Shown in pieces: positions 36,189-46,654 of a DNA stretch of 64,000 nucleotides; the stretch's first letter is position 1; the number at the start of each line of letters is the position of its first letter. The position numbers and the translations under genes are program-made. Origin of the DNA: Vagococcus carniphilus (GTDB lineage: Bacteria > Bacillota > Bacilli > Lactobacillales > Vagococcaceae); contig NZ_CP060720.1 in the NCBI RefSeq assembly GCF_014397115.1, positions 2,930,001-2,994,000 of the forward strand. Reading direction: 5' to 3'. Under the pieces are notes generated by a model. It saw only the letters and a list, made by a program, of their open reading frames with translations. It was not told the DNA's origin and ran no database searches.

Positions 36189-37562
36189 CTACCTTTCAGG
36201 AAGAAATTCATCTAGCATATCATCTTTAATTCTTTTTAGTTCTGTTCTTGGTAACATAGATAGTAATTCCCAAGATAATTCTAACGTTTCTTCAATGTTT
36301 CGATTCGTTGTAAATCCTTGGTTCACGTATTTAAACTCAAATTCTTCCGCAAATTTAGCATAGATTAAATCTTCTTCAGAAAGAGCTGACTCACCTAAAA
36401 CAACGGCTAATTCTTTTGCTTGTTTTCCTTGAGCGTAAGCTGCAAAGAGCTGATTCATTGTTGCGGCATGGTCTTTTCTTGTTTTACCTTCTCCAGTTCC
36501 TTTATCTTTCAAACGAGACAATGAAGGGAGAACATCGATTGGTGGTTGGATACCACTTTTATCTAATTCACGAGATAAAATAATTTGGCCTTCTGTAATA
36601 TAGCCCGTCAAATCAGGAATTGGATGAGTTTTATCGTCTTCGGGCATCGTTAAAATAGGAATCTGTGTCACAGAACCATTCAATCCTGTAATACGACCTG
36701 CGCGCTCATACAACGTAGAAAGGTTGGTATAAAGATAACCTGGGTAACCACGTCTTCCTGGTACTTCACGTCTTGCGGCTGATACTTCTCGCAACGCTTC
36801 ACAGTAGTTAGTCATATCAGTCATAATAACTAACACGTGCATCCCTTTTTCATAGGCTAAATATTCTGCTGTTGTTAATGCCATTTTTGGTGTCGCAATT
36901 CGTTCAATCGCCGGATCATTAGCTAGATTGACAAACATCACAGAACGGTCAATCGCGCCTGTTTTCTTGAAGTCATTCATGAAATAATCAGCTTCTTCAA
37001 AAGTAATCCCAATAGCTGCAAAGACCACAGCGAATTTTTCATCGCTATTTAAAACACTAGCTTGTCTAGCAATTTGAGCAGCAAGCTCTTTATGAGGAAG
37101 TCCTGAACCAGAAAATATTGGTAGTTTTTGACCTCTTACTAGCGTATTTAGGTGATCAATAGATGAAATACCTGTTTGGATAAACTCATCTGGATAATCT
37201 CTTGCCATTGGATTAATCGCTTCACCATTAACATCTAAGTGAGATTCTGCTAATATTTTGGCTCCACCATCTTTAGGGTTACCTAGTCCATCAAAAACAC
37301 GACCTAACATACCTTCTGAAACACCTAAAGTTAACGAGTTTCCTAAAAATCGAACTTTTGAATCTCTAATATTAATATTACTTGTTCCTTCAAATAACTG
37401 AACTAACGCTTTGTCTTCTGTAATTTCTAAGACTTGCCCACGACGTAATTCACCGTTTTGCATTTTGATTTCAACTAATTCATCAAATTTAACATCTGTT
37501 ACTTTATCAACAAGCATTAATGGACCGACTGCCTCTTTAATCGTTTTGTATTCTTTACGCAT
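36189..37562 (-). CDS. ntpB: V-type sodium ATPase subunit B
   Basis: Non-catalytic nucleotide-binding-fold subunit of the V1 hexamer, 457 aa. Characteristic regions are [20 protein letters not shown] (degenerate P-loop), [20 protein letters not shown] and [26 protein letters not shown] 37562 overlaps the ntpA stop by 8 bp, so the two are coupled and made in equal amounts. Confidence 0.97.
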   Translation of the reverse strand: MRKEYKTIKEAVGPLMLVDKVTDVKFDELVEIKMQNGELRRGQVLEITEDKALVQLFEGTSNINIRDSKVRFLGNSLTLGVSEGMLGRVFDGLGNPKDGGAKILAESHLDVNGEAINPMARDYPDEFIQTGISSIDHLNTLVRGQKLPIFSGSGLPHKELAAQIARQASVLNSDEKFAVVFAAIGITFEEADYFMNDFKKTGAIDRSVMFVNLANDPAIERIATPKMALTTAEYLAYEKGMHVLVIMTDMTNYCEALREVSAARREVPGRRGYPGYLYTNLSTLYERAGRITGLNGSVTQIPILTMPEDDKTHPIPDLTGYITEGQIILSRELDKSGIQPPIDVLPSLSRLKDKGTGEGKTRKDHAATMNQLFAAYAQGKQAKELAVVLGESALSEEDLIYAKFAEEFEFKYVNQGFTTNRNIEETLELSWELLSMLPRTELKRIKDDMLDEFLPER

Positions 37563-39339
37563 GATTATCTTCTCCTCCTTCCTCTAATAATTGTTGAATC
37601 ACTTGTTTCAACTCTTCTTTAATATCATCAATTTTTTCAATCTCAGACTCTGGTAAGTATTTCATTCTAGCTACTAAATCTCTTGTTTCTTTTGTACTTG
37701 TCATTAGTTCTTTAAAGTAAGCACCTAAACTAAGGGCCCTATTACCTTCTACACCAAAAGAAAGAATCGTATCTAGCATTTTAAATTGTTTTTCTCTTGA
37801 ACTGAATGTATCTACTTCATCAAAAGCATTTTGTTGTAAGTAGTCTTCACGAATTGATTTAGCTACTTCTAACGTTAATTTGTCTTTATCAGATAATGTA
37901 TCTAATCCCACTAAGCGAACGATTTCTTCTAGTTTAGATTCTTCTTGTAAAATACGCATTGCTTCTTTTACCAAGCTTGACCAATCTTTATTTAAAAGAT
38001 CATCCATCTTACTTCCCATTTCCTCAAGATATAAAGAGTAAGAAGACAGCCAGTTGATAGAAGGGAAGTGACGCTTTTGAGCTAATGTTGAGTCTAAGCC
38101 CCAGAATACTTTCACAATTCGTAAGGTATTTTGAGTAACTGGCTCTGAAGTATCTCCTCCTGGAGGTGATACGGCACCAATTGCTGTAATACTTCCTTCA
38201 CGTCGGTTAGTTCCTAAAGTAACAACCTTACCAGCTCGTTCGTAATATTCTGCTAAACGGCTTCCTAGATAAGCTGGATAACCCTCGTCTCCTGGCATCT
38301 CTTCTAAACGACCACTCATTTCTCTTAAAGCCTCTGCCCAACGAGAGGTTGAATCTGCCATAATTGCAACAGAGTAACCCATATCTCTAAAGTACTCTGC
38401 AATTGTAATTCCTGTATAAATAGACGCTTCACGAGCGGCCACTGGCATATTAGAGGTATTGGCAATTAAAATCGTTCTAGCCATTAAAGATTCACCTGTG
38501 TTTGGGTCGATTAACTCAGGGAATTCGTTAATAACATCAGTCATTTCATTACCACGTTCACCACATCCAACATAAACAACAATGTCCACGTCACTCCATT
38601 TAGCAATCTGATGCTGAACCACTGTTTTTCCAGCGCCAAAAGGTCCAGGAACAGCTGCTGCTCCACCTTTTGCTACTGGGAAGAACGTATCAATAACTCG
38701 TTGTCCAGTAATTAAAGGATCTGTTGGGTAAACTTTTTCTGAAATCGGACGTGCTCTTCTTACTGGCCATTTTTGTAGCATCGTTAATTCTTTTAGACCA
38801 CTATCTGTTTCAATCACACAAACTGTTTCATCAATAGTAAAATCACCAGATTTAATTTCTTTTACGACACCTGCTACTTGATGAGGTACCATGATTTTAT
38901 GACTAACAGAAGCTGTCTCTTCAACACTACCAATAAAATCTCCCGTTGTTAGTTTATCTCCTACTTCAACTAAAGGAGTAAATGCCCAACTTTTTTCCCG
39001 GTTTAAAGCAGGAATGTGAACACCTCTTTTTAAATAATTGCTTTGAGTTGTCTCTTGGAATGTTTTTAAAGGACGTTGAATTCCATCAAACATTTGAGAC
39101 ATAACTCCTGGCCCAAGTTCTACAACAAGAGGTTCTTTCGTTGTCACAACCGGTTCACCAGGCCCGATGCCTGATGTTTCTTCATATACTTGGATAGATG
39201 CTACGTCTTCACGCATCTCGATGATTTCACCTACTAATTGGTTATCACCTACATGACATATATCTTGAATGTTTGCATCTGACATGCCACTAGCAAGAAC
39301 TAAAGGACCAGATACTTTAACAATTTTTCCACTATTCAA
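37555..39339 (-). CDS. ntpA: V-type sodium ATPase catalytic subunit A
   Basis: Catalytic ATP-hydrolysing subunit, 594 aa (E. hirae NtpA is nearly the same length). P-loop [13 protein letters not shown] near residue 232; catalytic glutamate region [31 protein letters not shown]. The A-type 80-residue insertion is present between about 115 and 190. The start is TTG 39339, with AAAGGAAG upstream. Confidence 0.97.
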   Translation of the reverse strand: MNSGKIVKVSGPLVLASGMSDANIQDICHVGDNQLVGEIIEMREDVASIQVYEETSGIGPGEPVVTTKEPLVVELGPGVMSQMFDGIQRPLKTFQETTQSNYLKRGVHIPALNREKSWAFTPLVEVGDKLTTGDFIGSVEETASVSHKIMVPHQVAGVVKEIKSGDFTIDETVCVIETDSGLKELTMLQKWPVRRARPISEKVYPTDPLITGQRVIDTFFPVAKGGAAAVPGPFGAGKTVVQHQIAKWSDVDIVVYVGCGERGNEMTDVINEFPELIDPNTGESLMARTILIANTSNMPVAAREASIYTGITIAEYFRDMGYSVAIMADSTSRWAEALREMSGRLEEMPGDEGYPAYLGSRLAEYYERAGKVVTLGTNRREGSITAIGAVSPPGGDTSEPVTQNTLRIVKVFWGLDSTLAQKRHFPSINWLSSYSLYLEEMGSKMDDLLNKDWSSLVKEAMRILQEESKLEEIVRLVGLDTLSDKDKLTLEVAKSIREDYLQQNAFDEVDTFSSREKQFKMLDTILSFGVEGNRALSLGAYFKELMTSTKETRDLVARMKYLPESEIEKIDDIKEELKQVIQQLLEEGGEDNHA

Positions 39340-39370
39340 TATGCTCTTCCTTTCTAATTCTTGTTACGTC

Positions 39371-39682
39371 TTACAAAATGTCTTGTCCTACCGCTTTTTC
39401 TACATACTCTTTGATTTTTCCTTTTCCATAACCATTGCTTCCTAAATGGGTTGGAATACTAATCAACGCAGGTTTTACTTTACTTTCATAATGACTCACC
39501 ACTTCAGGCATTTCTAACAGTAAGGTATCACTTACATAAATGACACCGTAATTTTTTTGAGCCATTTCATCTATTGCTTTTCTTGCTTCTACTTTTGTTT
39601 CTGCATAAACCACATCAAATCCAACTAATTTAAAAGCAATCACAGATTCTTTATGACCAACAACACCAATTTTATAACTCAT
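39371..39682 (-). CDS. ntpG: V-type sodium ATPase subunit F-type (NtpG)
   Basis: Small stalk subunit that binds NtpD, 103 aa from ATG 39682 (MSYKIGVVGHKESVIAFK), the length known for E. hirae NtpG; an upstream GTG at 39691 is less likely. A Rossmann-like fold with EYGVIYV-type strand (NYGVIYVSDTLLL) and C-terminal helix YVEKAVGQDIL. It overlaps the ntpC end by 11 bp. Confidence 0.93.
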   Translation of the reverse strand: MSYKIGVVGHKESVIAFKLVGFDVVYAETKVEARKAIDEMAQKNYGVIYVSDTLLLEMPEVVSHYESKVKPALISIPTHLGSNGYGKGKIKEYVEKAVGQDIL

Positions 39683-40676
39683 TGTTTTCACGAATCCTTT
39701 CTCTTATTGCTTTTTCTGAGAAATGATTCTTTTTCCCAGCTAAAATTAATTGAATGTTTTTAATCTCGATGTCTTTTGCATTTAATAAAGACAGTAAAGG
39801 CAAGGGACCAAATGCTTGTGTATTAGCTAAGTTATAGAGATTGGTTAAGAAATTATCTCTTTCTTTAGCTAATAAAAGAAGGCTCATCTCGCCTGTTTCT
39901 TTGTTGACTAGAGAAGAAATAACTTCATGATAATCACTACTACTCAAAAATGAAATAAAATCAGCAGCGGTTTGATTAGCAAAACCAGCTAATTGTTTTT
40001 TATCGAATGAACCAAAGCTAGATAACGTTGTTAATAAAAAGTTTGGTGTTCTTTTTTGCTTAATCCCACGAAAAACCATGGATATATTCGTCAAATCAAT
40101 AAAGGCAATCACTTCTCTGGTTAACTCTGGATAATTTAATTTATCAGCAGCCTGACGTTGATGTCTCAAGTAGTAGCGGTCATAAATGACATCAATCCCT
40201 CGAATATCTTGGTACTCTTCTAGATATGCTTTAACATCTAAAATACTATCCATCAAAAGCCCTTTAACAGAAGTTGACGTTCCGTTTTTCACAGCACTTT
40301 TTATCGTTGCTAATGAATATTGCCCGTCATCAACAAAATACTGATCCAACTCTTGATTGCTATAATAAGCTTTGGTAATTAGTTTTAAATTATGATACGT
40401 ATATCGCATGGTATAGATATCGATGACTTCTTTTTCTGGCGCTACTTCATACATTTTTTTAAATAATCGATGTTGCTCTTCTCTTAAATAATAATCAAAA
40501 TTCATCAGAAAATCTGCTTCATCAATAAATGAGTCGTATTTCGTATTTCGCAGTAATTCTTTCGCTTCATCGAAACTGTCACTGAGTAACATTTTATTCA
40601 GGTGTTCTGATTTTAATAGATTACTCTCTTCCATTCGAACCATTGTATTAATTTGGTTATAGAGCATGTCTTTCAT
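39672..40676 (-). CDS. ntpC: V-type sodium ATPase subunit C
   Basis: Subunit of the d/C type (334 aa, all helical) that caps the membrane rotor ring and connects it to the D/F stalk. Start MKDMLYNQINTMVRMEESNLL. Assigned from family features, length and its fixed place between ntpE and ntpG. Its start shares bases with the ntpE stop. Confidence 0.92.
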   Translation of the reverse strand: MKDMLYNQINTMVRMEESNLLKSEHLNKMLLSDSFDEAKELLRNTKYDSFIDEADFLMNFDYYLREEQHRLFKKMYEVAPEKEVIDIYTMRYTYHNLKLITKAYYSNQELDQYFVDDGQYSLATIKSAVKNGTSTSVKGLLMDSILDVKAYLEEYQDIRGIDVIYDRYYLRHQRQAADKLNYPELTREVIAFIDLTNISMVFRGIKQKRTPNFLLTTLSSFGSFDKKQLAGFANQTAADFISFLSSSDYHEVISSLVNKETGEMSLLLLAKERDNFLTNLYNLANTQAFGPLPLLSLLNAKDIEIKNIQLILAGKKNHFSEKAIRERIRENNEL

Positions 40677-41290
40677 TAGATCACCTCATTTTTAAATAAA
40701 TTAGAAACAATCTCGTATTCCTTTTCTTCACTTATTTGATCTAAAATACTTGAGTAGAGATAGTTATATTCAATCCCATCTTGAGATAAGATAAATCCAC
40801 CATCATTTGGAATTATTTCTGAAGAAAGGACATAAGTCACAGTCATCTCATTTTGATTAGCTAATTGATCTAGCCACTCTTGAGTAATAGCTTCTTGACT
40901 AATTTCTCCAACTAAAACGTCTACTTGTCCACTCAAATCATTCGTGATAAAAATTGGGCTAATAAAAGATTGTAACTCTTCTTTTGACAATGCTTTTAAT
41001 CTTGCCGCCATTTTATCAGTTACTTTTCTTAAATAAGCTTGTTTTTCTAACATCATACTTTGATTTTTTTCTAATTCAATTCGTTGTATTTTCTTTTCAT
41101 ACGTCTCTTTTATCGCAGCTTGTTGTTTTTGATAACGATCTTGTTTATCTGTTTCAAGCTTCGTCATTTTTTGCTCGAAGTCTTCATTTAACACATGACT
41201 TTCTTTAGCAAAATAAGTATCATTTTCAGTTTTCCCTTGATTTAGGATATACTGAATCATTTCTTCCTTTGATTGTTCTTGATTTTTCAT
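40676..41290 (-). CDS. ntpE: V-type sodium ATPase subunit E
   Basis: Peripheral stalk subunit, about 204 aa: long charged N-terminal helix (residues 1-100) and a small C-terminal alpha/beta domain (GGFILSQDGIEYNYLYSSIL). It pairs with the NtpF (G-type) helix to form the stator. The ATG at 41290 is preferred to the adjacent GTG. Confidence 0.92.
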   Translation of the reverse strand: MKNQEQSKEEMIQYILNQGKTENDTYFAKESHVLNEDFEQKMTKLETDKQDRYQKQQAAIKETYEKKIQRIELEKNQSMMLEKQAYLRKVTDKMAARLKALSKEELQSFISPIFITNDLSGQVDVLVGEISQEAITQEWLDQLANQNEMTVTYVLSSEIIPNDGGFILSQDGIEYNYLYSSILDQISEEKEYEIVSNLFKNEVI

Positions 41291-41307
41291 CACTTATTCC
41301 TACTTTC

Positions 41308-41790
<483 letters not shown>

Positions 41791-41799
41791 CTAAATTTT

Positions 41800-43746
41800 C
41801 TATTTATCTACTTTAAAATCAATGTGTTTCTCTTTTGGTTTGAACGGTGAAAATTTCCGTCCGCCACCTTGAAAGAACTTACCAAAATATTCAACATACT
41901 GTAATCTTGCCCCATGGACATACGCACTCAGCAAGCTTAAAAAGATATTTAAGGCATGAAGTACGATAATTAGCGCTATACCTACTGTAAATTTGGCTAC
42001 TGGTGGCATAAAGCCTACTAGCATATTAAAGGCTCCTGCAATACTCCCACCTGAAATACCTAGTGCCATTAAACGAGTGTAACTAACCAAGTCTCCGATG
42101 TATCCTGTGATACCGTAAAAAGAATACACACCTTGAGCTAACCCTTTACCTTTTGACTTGTTTGTTATCATTGGGACTAAAATAATTAGCACACTTGAAA
42201 TAACAAATAAAATCAAACCGGCATTTTTTAAGCCTTCATTCTTTAGTACAATATTCCCTAAAACAAGTAGCACGACTCCAATTAAAATCCCTTGCCAAGC
42301 GAATGATTCACTGACACTTTTCAAGTAATCTTTTTTCTTCACCAATTGAATACCGTTAATTAAAAGTCCCACTAGCAGTTGAATCATCCCGAAACAAACG
42401 GAAAGAATCAAAATGCTGTTCATATCTTCTGTTGGTGACAAAACATGAAACGGAAGTGATACCCCAAAGAACGAACCATAAATTAAGCCCCAAATCATAA
42501 CAGGAACAGATAATATTTTGAATAAACTAATAAAATTTCTAACGCCTCGTCTTAAAGTCTTTTTCTTACTTAAAAGCAGAGTTCCAACAAGCATCAACAA
42601 GCCGTAACCTACATCTGCTACCATCATTCCAAAGAACACCATATAAAATGGGGTTAGAAGTGGGGTTGGATCAAGCTCACCATATTTAGGCAAACTATAC
42701 ATTTCTGTTAGTGATTCAAATGGTTTCACTAATTTATTATTCTTTAAAGCTGTTGGGACATCTTCTGTTTGCGTTGTTTCATCAAATGTCATTAAAACAG
42801 GTAATTCACTTGTTAGCTGAGTTCTCACATTTTTTTCAAAACTTTCTGCTCTGTCGCTTTCAATCCAACCACGAATAACGGTTAAATCTTTGTACTCTGC
42901 AAGCATCTCTTTGACATGGATTCGGTCAATTTCCGCCAATACTGATTCTTCTGCCATCTTTAACGGATTAACCATTTGATGTTGCGTACTAACCTGTTTG
43001 ATAATCTCTTCTTTTTCTTTTTTTAATGTAACTAATCTAGTTTCTAACGATTCAAATACTTCTTTAGGTGCCTGATCATAAGCATAATCCACTACGTTCA
43101 AGCCATAAGTTGATACTAACTCTTTCATCAGCTCTTCATCTTTTTCTAAAAAGACAATGAAAGCATATTGTCTGGACTGACTTTCATAGACGACTTCAAA
43201 AAGTGTCGAAAACTCTTCTACTTTTTCTAACAACGTTTCTTTAACGGTTAAAGAAAAATCTATTAAAACAGATCGAAGGTATTTAGAATCCTTTGTTTCG
43301 TTCGGATTAATAGTTAAATATTGCCATTGTCTTAAATTTTCTATCTCTACTCTGATTTCATCTATCTCATCTGTAATAGCTTTTTCTTTCTTTTGCCAGT
43401 TATTAACTTGATTCAATAAATCTTGAATCGTCTCAAAATCAAGTTCTTTTTCAAATTCTGAAAATGTCTGAGTTTCATTTAACAGCTCAGGTGCTTTAGA
43501 AATATGGATAGATAAATAGTTAAGCGCCTTTTGAATACGACTTTGTAACTGATTTAATTCCTCTTCTTTTTGTCTGTTTGCATCAAGATTAATCACATCA
43601 AATCGCTTTGTTTGGTACTGGTTATTCAATTCAGTCACACTATCAACCATTTCAATGTTTTGAAGGTCTTGCATAATGCGTAGGATTTTCTCTTCTTCAC
43701 ATTTAGGTGAAATAATCGTTACTTTTTCCATTTTAGAAATGGCCAT
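41800..43746 (-). CDS. ntpI: V-type sodium ATPase subunit I (stator a-subunit)
   Basis: Large stator subunit: cytoplasmic coiled-coil half (residues about 1-330) and seven to eight membrane helices (about 355-630). It carries the conserved VSYTRLMALGISGG with the essential Arg, and the C-terminal HGARLQYVEYFGKFFQGGG. The start at ATG 43746 (MAISKMEKVTII) matches other NtpI proteins; a TTG at 43758 touches the ribosome site and is unlikely. 648 aa. Confidence 0.94.
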   Translation of the reverse strand: MAISKMEKVTIISPKCEEEKILRIMQDLQNIEMVDSVTELNNQYQTKRFDVINLDANRQKEEELNQLQSRIQKALNYLSIHISKAPELLNETQTFSEFEKELDFETIQDLLNQVNNWQKKEKAITDEIDEIRVEIENLRQWQYLTINPNETKDSKYLRSVLIDFSLTVKETLLEKVEEFSTLFEVVYESQSRQYAFIVFLEKDEELMKELVSTYGLNVVDYAYDQAPKEVFESLETRLVTLKKEKEEIIKQVSTQHQMVNPLKMAEESVLAEIDRIHVKEMLAEYKDLTVIRGWIESDRAESFEKNVRTQLTSELPVLMTFDETTQTEDVPTALKNNKLVKPFESLTEMYSLPKYGELDPTPLLTPFYMVFFGMMVADVGYGLLMLVGTLLLSKKKTLRRGVRNFISLFKILSVPVMIWGLIYGSFFGVSLPFHVLSPTEDMNSILILSVCFGMIQLLVGLLINGIQLVKKKDYLKSVSESFAWQGILIGVVLLVLGNIVLKNEGLKNAGLILFVISSVLIILVPMITNKSKGKGLAQGVYSFYGITGYIGDLVSYTRLMALGISGGSIAGAFNMLVGFMPPVAKFTVGIALIIVLHALNIFLSLLSAYVHGARLQYVEYFGKFFQGGGRKFSPFKPKEKHIDFKVDK

Positions 43747-44056
43747 AAATTGTTTCAACCTCCTTCAACAATGTGTCAACAACAGAATCTTCATTGGCTT
43801 CAAAAGATTTAGCTAACTGGGCAGATGTTTCTTGTTTCCACCTTTGACTTTCTTTCATACAGTCATCTAGTAGCTTTTGTTGCTTGTCTTCATAAGCTTT
43901 TAGTTCATCAGAAAGTTCTTGTTGCAATTCTTTTTCTCTATTCTTTAATGCTTCAAGATTTTTACTCTTTATTTGCTTTAATTGATTTTCTAAATCTGTT
44001 CTTTCTTGTTCAATCACTTTTTCAGTTGACATAATTTCAAAAATAACATCTTTCAA
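43733..44056 (-). CDS. ntpF: V-type sodium ATPase peripheral stalk subunit (NtpF)
   Basis: First gene of the operon: a 107-aa, fully helical, heptad-rich protein (VIEQERTDLENQLKQIKSKN) forming the second strand of the stator coiled coil with NtpE. The start is TTG 44056 with GAGGGGAGAG upstream. Its end overlaps the ntpI start. It is preceded by a structured leader with a terminator (44121-44258). Confidence 0.88.
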   Translation of the reverse strand: MKDVIFEIMSTEKVIEQERTDLENQLKQIKSKNLEALKNREKELQQELSDELKAYEDKQQKLLDDCMKESQRWKQETSAQLAKSFEANEDSVVDTLLKEVETIYGHF

Positions 44057-44120
44057 AAATAACTCTCCCCTCTTTTGAACAACGACTCTTATTCATTGAT
44101 GATTAATTAAAAAAAGATAT

Positions 44121-44154
44121 CAAAAAAGGCGTATTCTTTTAAAGAACACGCCTT
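44121..44154 (-). terminator. Terminator in the ntp leader
   Basis: Minus strand AAGGCGTGTTCTTT / AAAGAATACGCCTT (14-bp stem with one G-U) followed by U6. It also would end ada transcripts from upstream. Confidence 0.82.
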
Positions 44155-44258
44155 GTCATTTGGACGTACTCAAGCATGTTTTTCTCGCCCTAGAAAAACA
44201 TACCTTGAAAGCCTACGCCCAACCGTTTATATATTCACTTTTTAACAATCTCAGCAAT
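44121..44258 (-). ncRNA. Candidate cation-responsive leader RNA of the ntp operon
   Basis: Minus-strand RNA from the extended -10 promoter at 44260-44288. It contains a compact 59-nt domain (44162-44220): outer stem GGGCGTA with TACGTCC, inner stem ATGTTTTTCT with AGAAAAACAT closing loop AGGGCG-type bases, and unpaired conserved-looking GGCTTT and GAG. A terminator follows at 44121-44154, 65 bp before ntpF. The position, before a Na+-pump operon, suggests a riboswitch. Na+ as ligand is inference. Confidence 0.55.
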
Positions 44259-44259
44259 A

Positions 44260-44288
44260 AGTATAGCATATTTGAAAATCAATTTGAA
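44260..44288 (-). promoter_or_regulatory. Promoter of the ntp leader
   Basis: Minus strand TTCAAA (44283-44288), 17-bp spacer, extended -10 TGCTATACT (TATACT at 44260-44265). Confidence 0.6.
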
Positions 44289-44339
44289 ATAATATCATTA
44301 TTTTTTTGCAGAAAACAAGTTACTTCCTATTTAAATAAA

Positions 44340-45377
44340 TTATTTTTCAAGAGCTAATAAATATTTCTTTCGCTCTAAGCCGCCACCATATCCACCAAGT
44401 TCTCCGTTTGTTTTTATCACCCGATGACAAGGAATAATGATAGCTAACTGATTCGCTCCATTAGCATTTCCCACAGCTCTTACTTTGTTTTTATTCCCTA
44501 ATTTTTCTGCGATATCTTTATAACTCCACACTTCTCCTTTTGGTATCTCTTCTAGTATCTGCCAGACTTTTTTCTGAAAAGGAGTACCCATTCTAAATAA
44601 CGGGACATCAAATGTTGTTCTTTCTTTTTTAAAATACTCACCTAATTGTTGTTCTAGTAACTCATTCGTTTTATTTTGTCCTGGAATAATACGAGCATTT
44701 AATTTTAATCGAAGTCGCTCAATTTCTCGCTCAAGCCCTCTGCGATCCGCAAATTCAAGCAAATAAATATACTCTTCATCTGAAATACTCATCATTTGGC
44801 CAATCGGTGTTGAAATGAAATTGGCATTCAAAACCTTAATAGCTGTTTTCTTAGCGGGATTTCCCATAATTTTAGTAAAAGCATCATTGAACCCACTAGC
44901 TGATTCATAACCAGTCGCCACTTGTTGGTCAATGACTTTACCTCCATTTTCAATTTCTTTAAAAGCTAAACCCATCCTCCGTGATCTCGCATATTGAACA
45001 AAAGTCATCCCGTAAACAGTTTTAAACTTTCTTCTTGCAGTTGCTGAATGTAAACCTAGTTCTCTAAAGTCACTTTCTTGCCATCTCTTTTCTGGATGTT
45101 CTTCGACTGCTGTGACTAATTGTTTTACTTCCTCTGGGATATCGTGTGGAAAAGACATGGGATGACAAATTTTACAGGGTCTAAAACCTGCTAAAAGAGC
45201 TTCTTCTGCAGTCAGATAAAATTGGCAATTCTCAAATTTAGGTTTTCTTGCTGTGCAAGTCGGGTGGCAAAAAATACCCGTTGTTTTGATTCCAGCGAAA
45301 AAAATCCCGTCATAAGTTGAGTCTTTTTTGACTAGCGCTTCGTAATATTCTTGTTTTTGTTCCATGGATATAGTCAT
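44340..45377 (-). CDS. ada: Ada-type bifunctional methylated-DNA repair protein/regulator
   Basis: A three-part protein of about 345 aa. The N-terminal Ada zinc domain has the four cysteines (GIFCHPTCTARKP and FRPCKICHPM) that accept methyl groups from phosphotriesters. The AraC-type HTH spans about 85-175 (QYARSRRMGLAFKEIE). The C-terminal O6-methylguanine methyltransferase domain has the active-site motif IIPCHRVI and GYGGGLERK. TAAGGAG is placed best for ATG 45377. It is monocistronic and probably self-induced by alkylation, as in E. coli Ada. Confidence 0.93.
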   Translation of the reverse strand: MTISMEQKQEYYEALVKKDSTYDGIFFAGIKTTGIFCHPTCTARKPKFENCQFYLTAEEALLAGFRPCKICHPMSFPHDIPEEVKQLVTAVEEHPEKRWQESDFRELGLHSATARRKFKTVYGMTFVQYARSRRMGLAFKEIENGGKVIDQQVATGYESASGFNDAFTKIMGNPAKKTAIKVLNANFISTPIGQMMSISDEEYIYLLEFADRRGLEREIERLRLKLNARIIPGQNKTNELLEQQLGEYFKKERTTFDVPLFRMGTPFQKKVWQILEEIPKGEVWSYKDIAEKLGNKNKVRAVGNANGANQLAIIIPCHRVIKTNGELGGYGGGLERKKYLLALEK

Positions 45378-45494
45378 TTCCATCAACTCCTTAATACTTA
45401 TTTTACTGATAGTATATAAAGTTTTACAGACGCTTGCTTTCGAAAAATGAACAAGTATATTTTTATCTTATTCTATCATCTTCAAATCAGAAGA

Positions 45495-45530
45495 TAAAAA
45501 AAGACGACGTAGATTTTTTCTACACCGTCT
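45495..45530 (-). terminator. Terminator of the prenyl diphosphate synthase gene
   Basis: Minus strand AGACGGTGTAGA / TCTACGTCGTCT with two G-U pairs, then U7. Confidence 0.75.
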
Positions 45531-45539
45531 CTTATATAA

Positions 45540-46520
45540 CTAATTTTTTCTTTTTAAAAGTGTAGACGTGACATCATATAAAATATCTCGTTCTTCACAG
45601 GCTGGTAATTTTTGGATACCAGCTAATGCTTTATCTGTAAATCTTTCTGCAATCGCTTCTGCTCTTTCAAGACCTTTTGTTTCAACGATTAACTCTTGAA
45701 CTTCTTTGATATCTTTATCACTCAACTCTGTTCTTTTTTCCAAATAAGGAACAAATGCATCATGATTTTTTTCCATTGCTAAAATCAAAGGTAAGGTATA
45801 ATAACCATTTTTCATATCCTCAAACACTGGTTTTTGCATATCTGTTTCAGTTGATTTGTAATCCAGTACATCATCCATAATTTGAAAAGCCATTCCTATG
45901 TTGTAACCAACACGCTTAGCTGTTAATTGTAACCTTTTAGAACAACCTGCAAAATGTGCTCCTTCATAACAAGCAAACTCAAATAATTGAGCTGTCTTTC
46001 CTTTAATATGTTGGAAGTACTGTTTCATTGTAATTTCTGTGTTGTACCGCAAGTTCATCTGGTCAAGTTCCCCAACCAAGATTCGTTTCATACTGTGAGC
46101 ATTCATTTCAATTGTTTTAAAATCCTTTGTTGAAGTGGATAGCAAGTGAAAATAAACCGTAAACAAGAAGTCCCCTGTATAAACAGCAATATCTTGTCCG
46201 TAACTTGCTTGAATTGAAGGTAATGAACGTCTCATGGGTGAATCATCAATAATATCATCATGAATTAAAGTTGCTACATGTAAAATTTCTAGAGAAGCAG
46301 CCATTCGGTGGGCTTTTTTTTCAGAAACCTCTTCTCCAAATTTTGAGAATAACAAAAAATAAGCGGGGCGTAGCAACTTGCCGCCTGCTTCAAAAAATAA
46401 TTGCAAAGCTTGTGTGATGTCTTTGTTTCTGATTTTCACAGATTTCTCCATCACTTTTTTAGTTTCTATTAAATCTTGCCTTATGTCAGGGTATTTTTCC
46501 CAAAGTGGATGTACTGCCAT
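45540..46520 (-). CDS. Polyprenyl (heptaprenyl-type) diphosphate synthase
   Basis: Trans-prenyltransferase of 326 aa that makes the quinone side chain. First aspartate-rich motif LIHDDIIDDSPMRR (residues about 88-101), second QIMDDVLDYKST. Divergent from menA, the enzyme that uses this product, so the pair is a small menaquinone side-chain module. Probable component II of a HepST-type enzyme or a single-subunit synthase; chain length cannot be read from sequence. Confidence 0.9.
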   Translation of the reverse strand: MAVHPLWEKYPDIRQDLIETKKVMEKSVKIRNKDITQALQLFFEAGGKLLRPAYFLLFSKFGEEVSEKKAHRMAASLEILHVATLIHDDIIDDSPMRRSLPSIQASYGQDIAVYTGDFLFTVYFHLLSTSTKDFKTIEMNAHSMKRILVGELDQMNLRYNTEITMKQYFQHIKGKTAQLFEFACYEGAHFAGCSKRLQLTAKRVGYNIGMAFQIMDDVLDYKSTETDMQKPVFEDMKNGYYTLPLILAMEKNHDAFVPYLEKRTELSDKDIKEVQELIVETKGLERAEAIAERFTDKALAGIQKLPACEERDILYDVTSTLLKRKN

Positions 46521-46654
46521 TATTGGCCTCCTACTAAAATAATCATAGCTTAAATTTAGCCTATTAACGAATAACTGTCAATTTCAAATCATTGAAAATT
46601 CCTACTATAACAGTATAATAAACACTGAGACAAATGTGAAGGGATGTTTAATCA

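Noticed and set aside
44160-44225. Fluoride, guanidine, preQ1, ZTP or SRP RNA identity for the ntp leader
   Set aside because: Conserved cores of these classes as I know them are not present.
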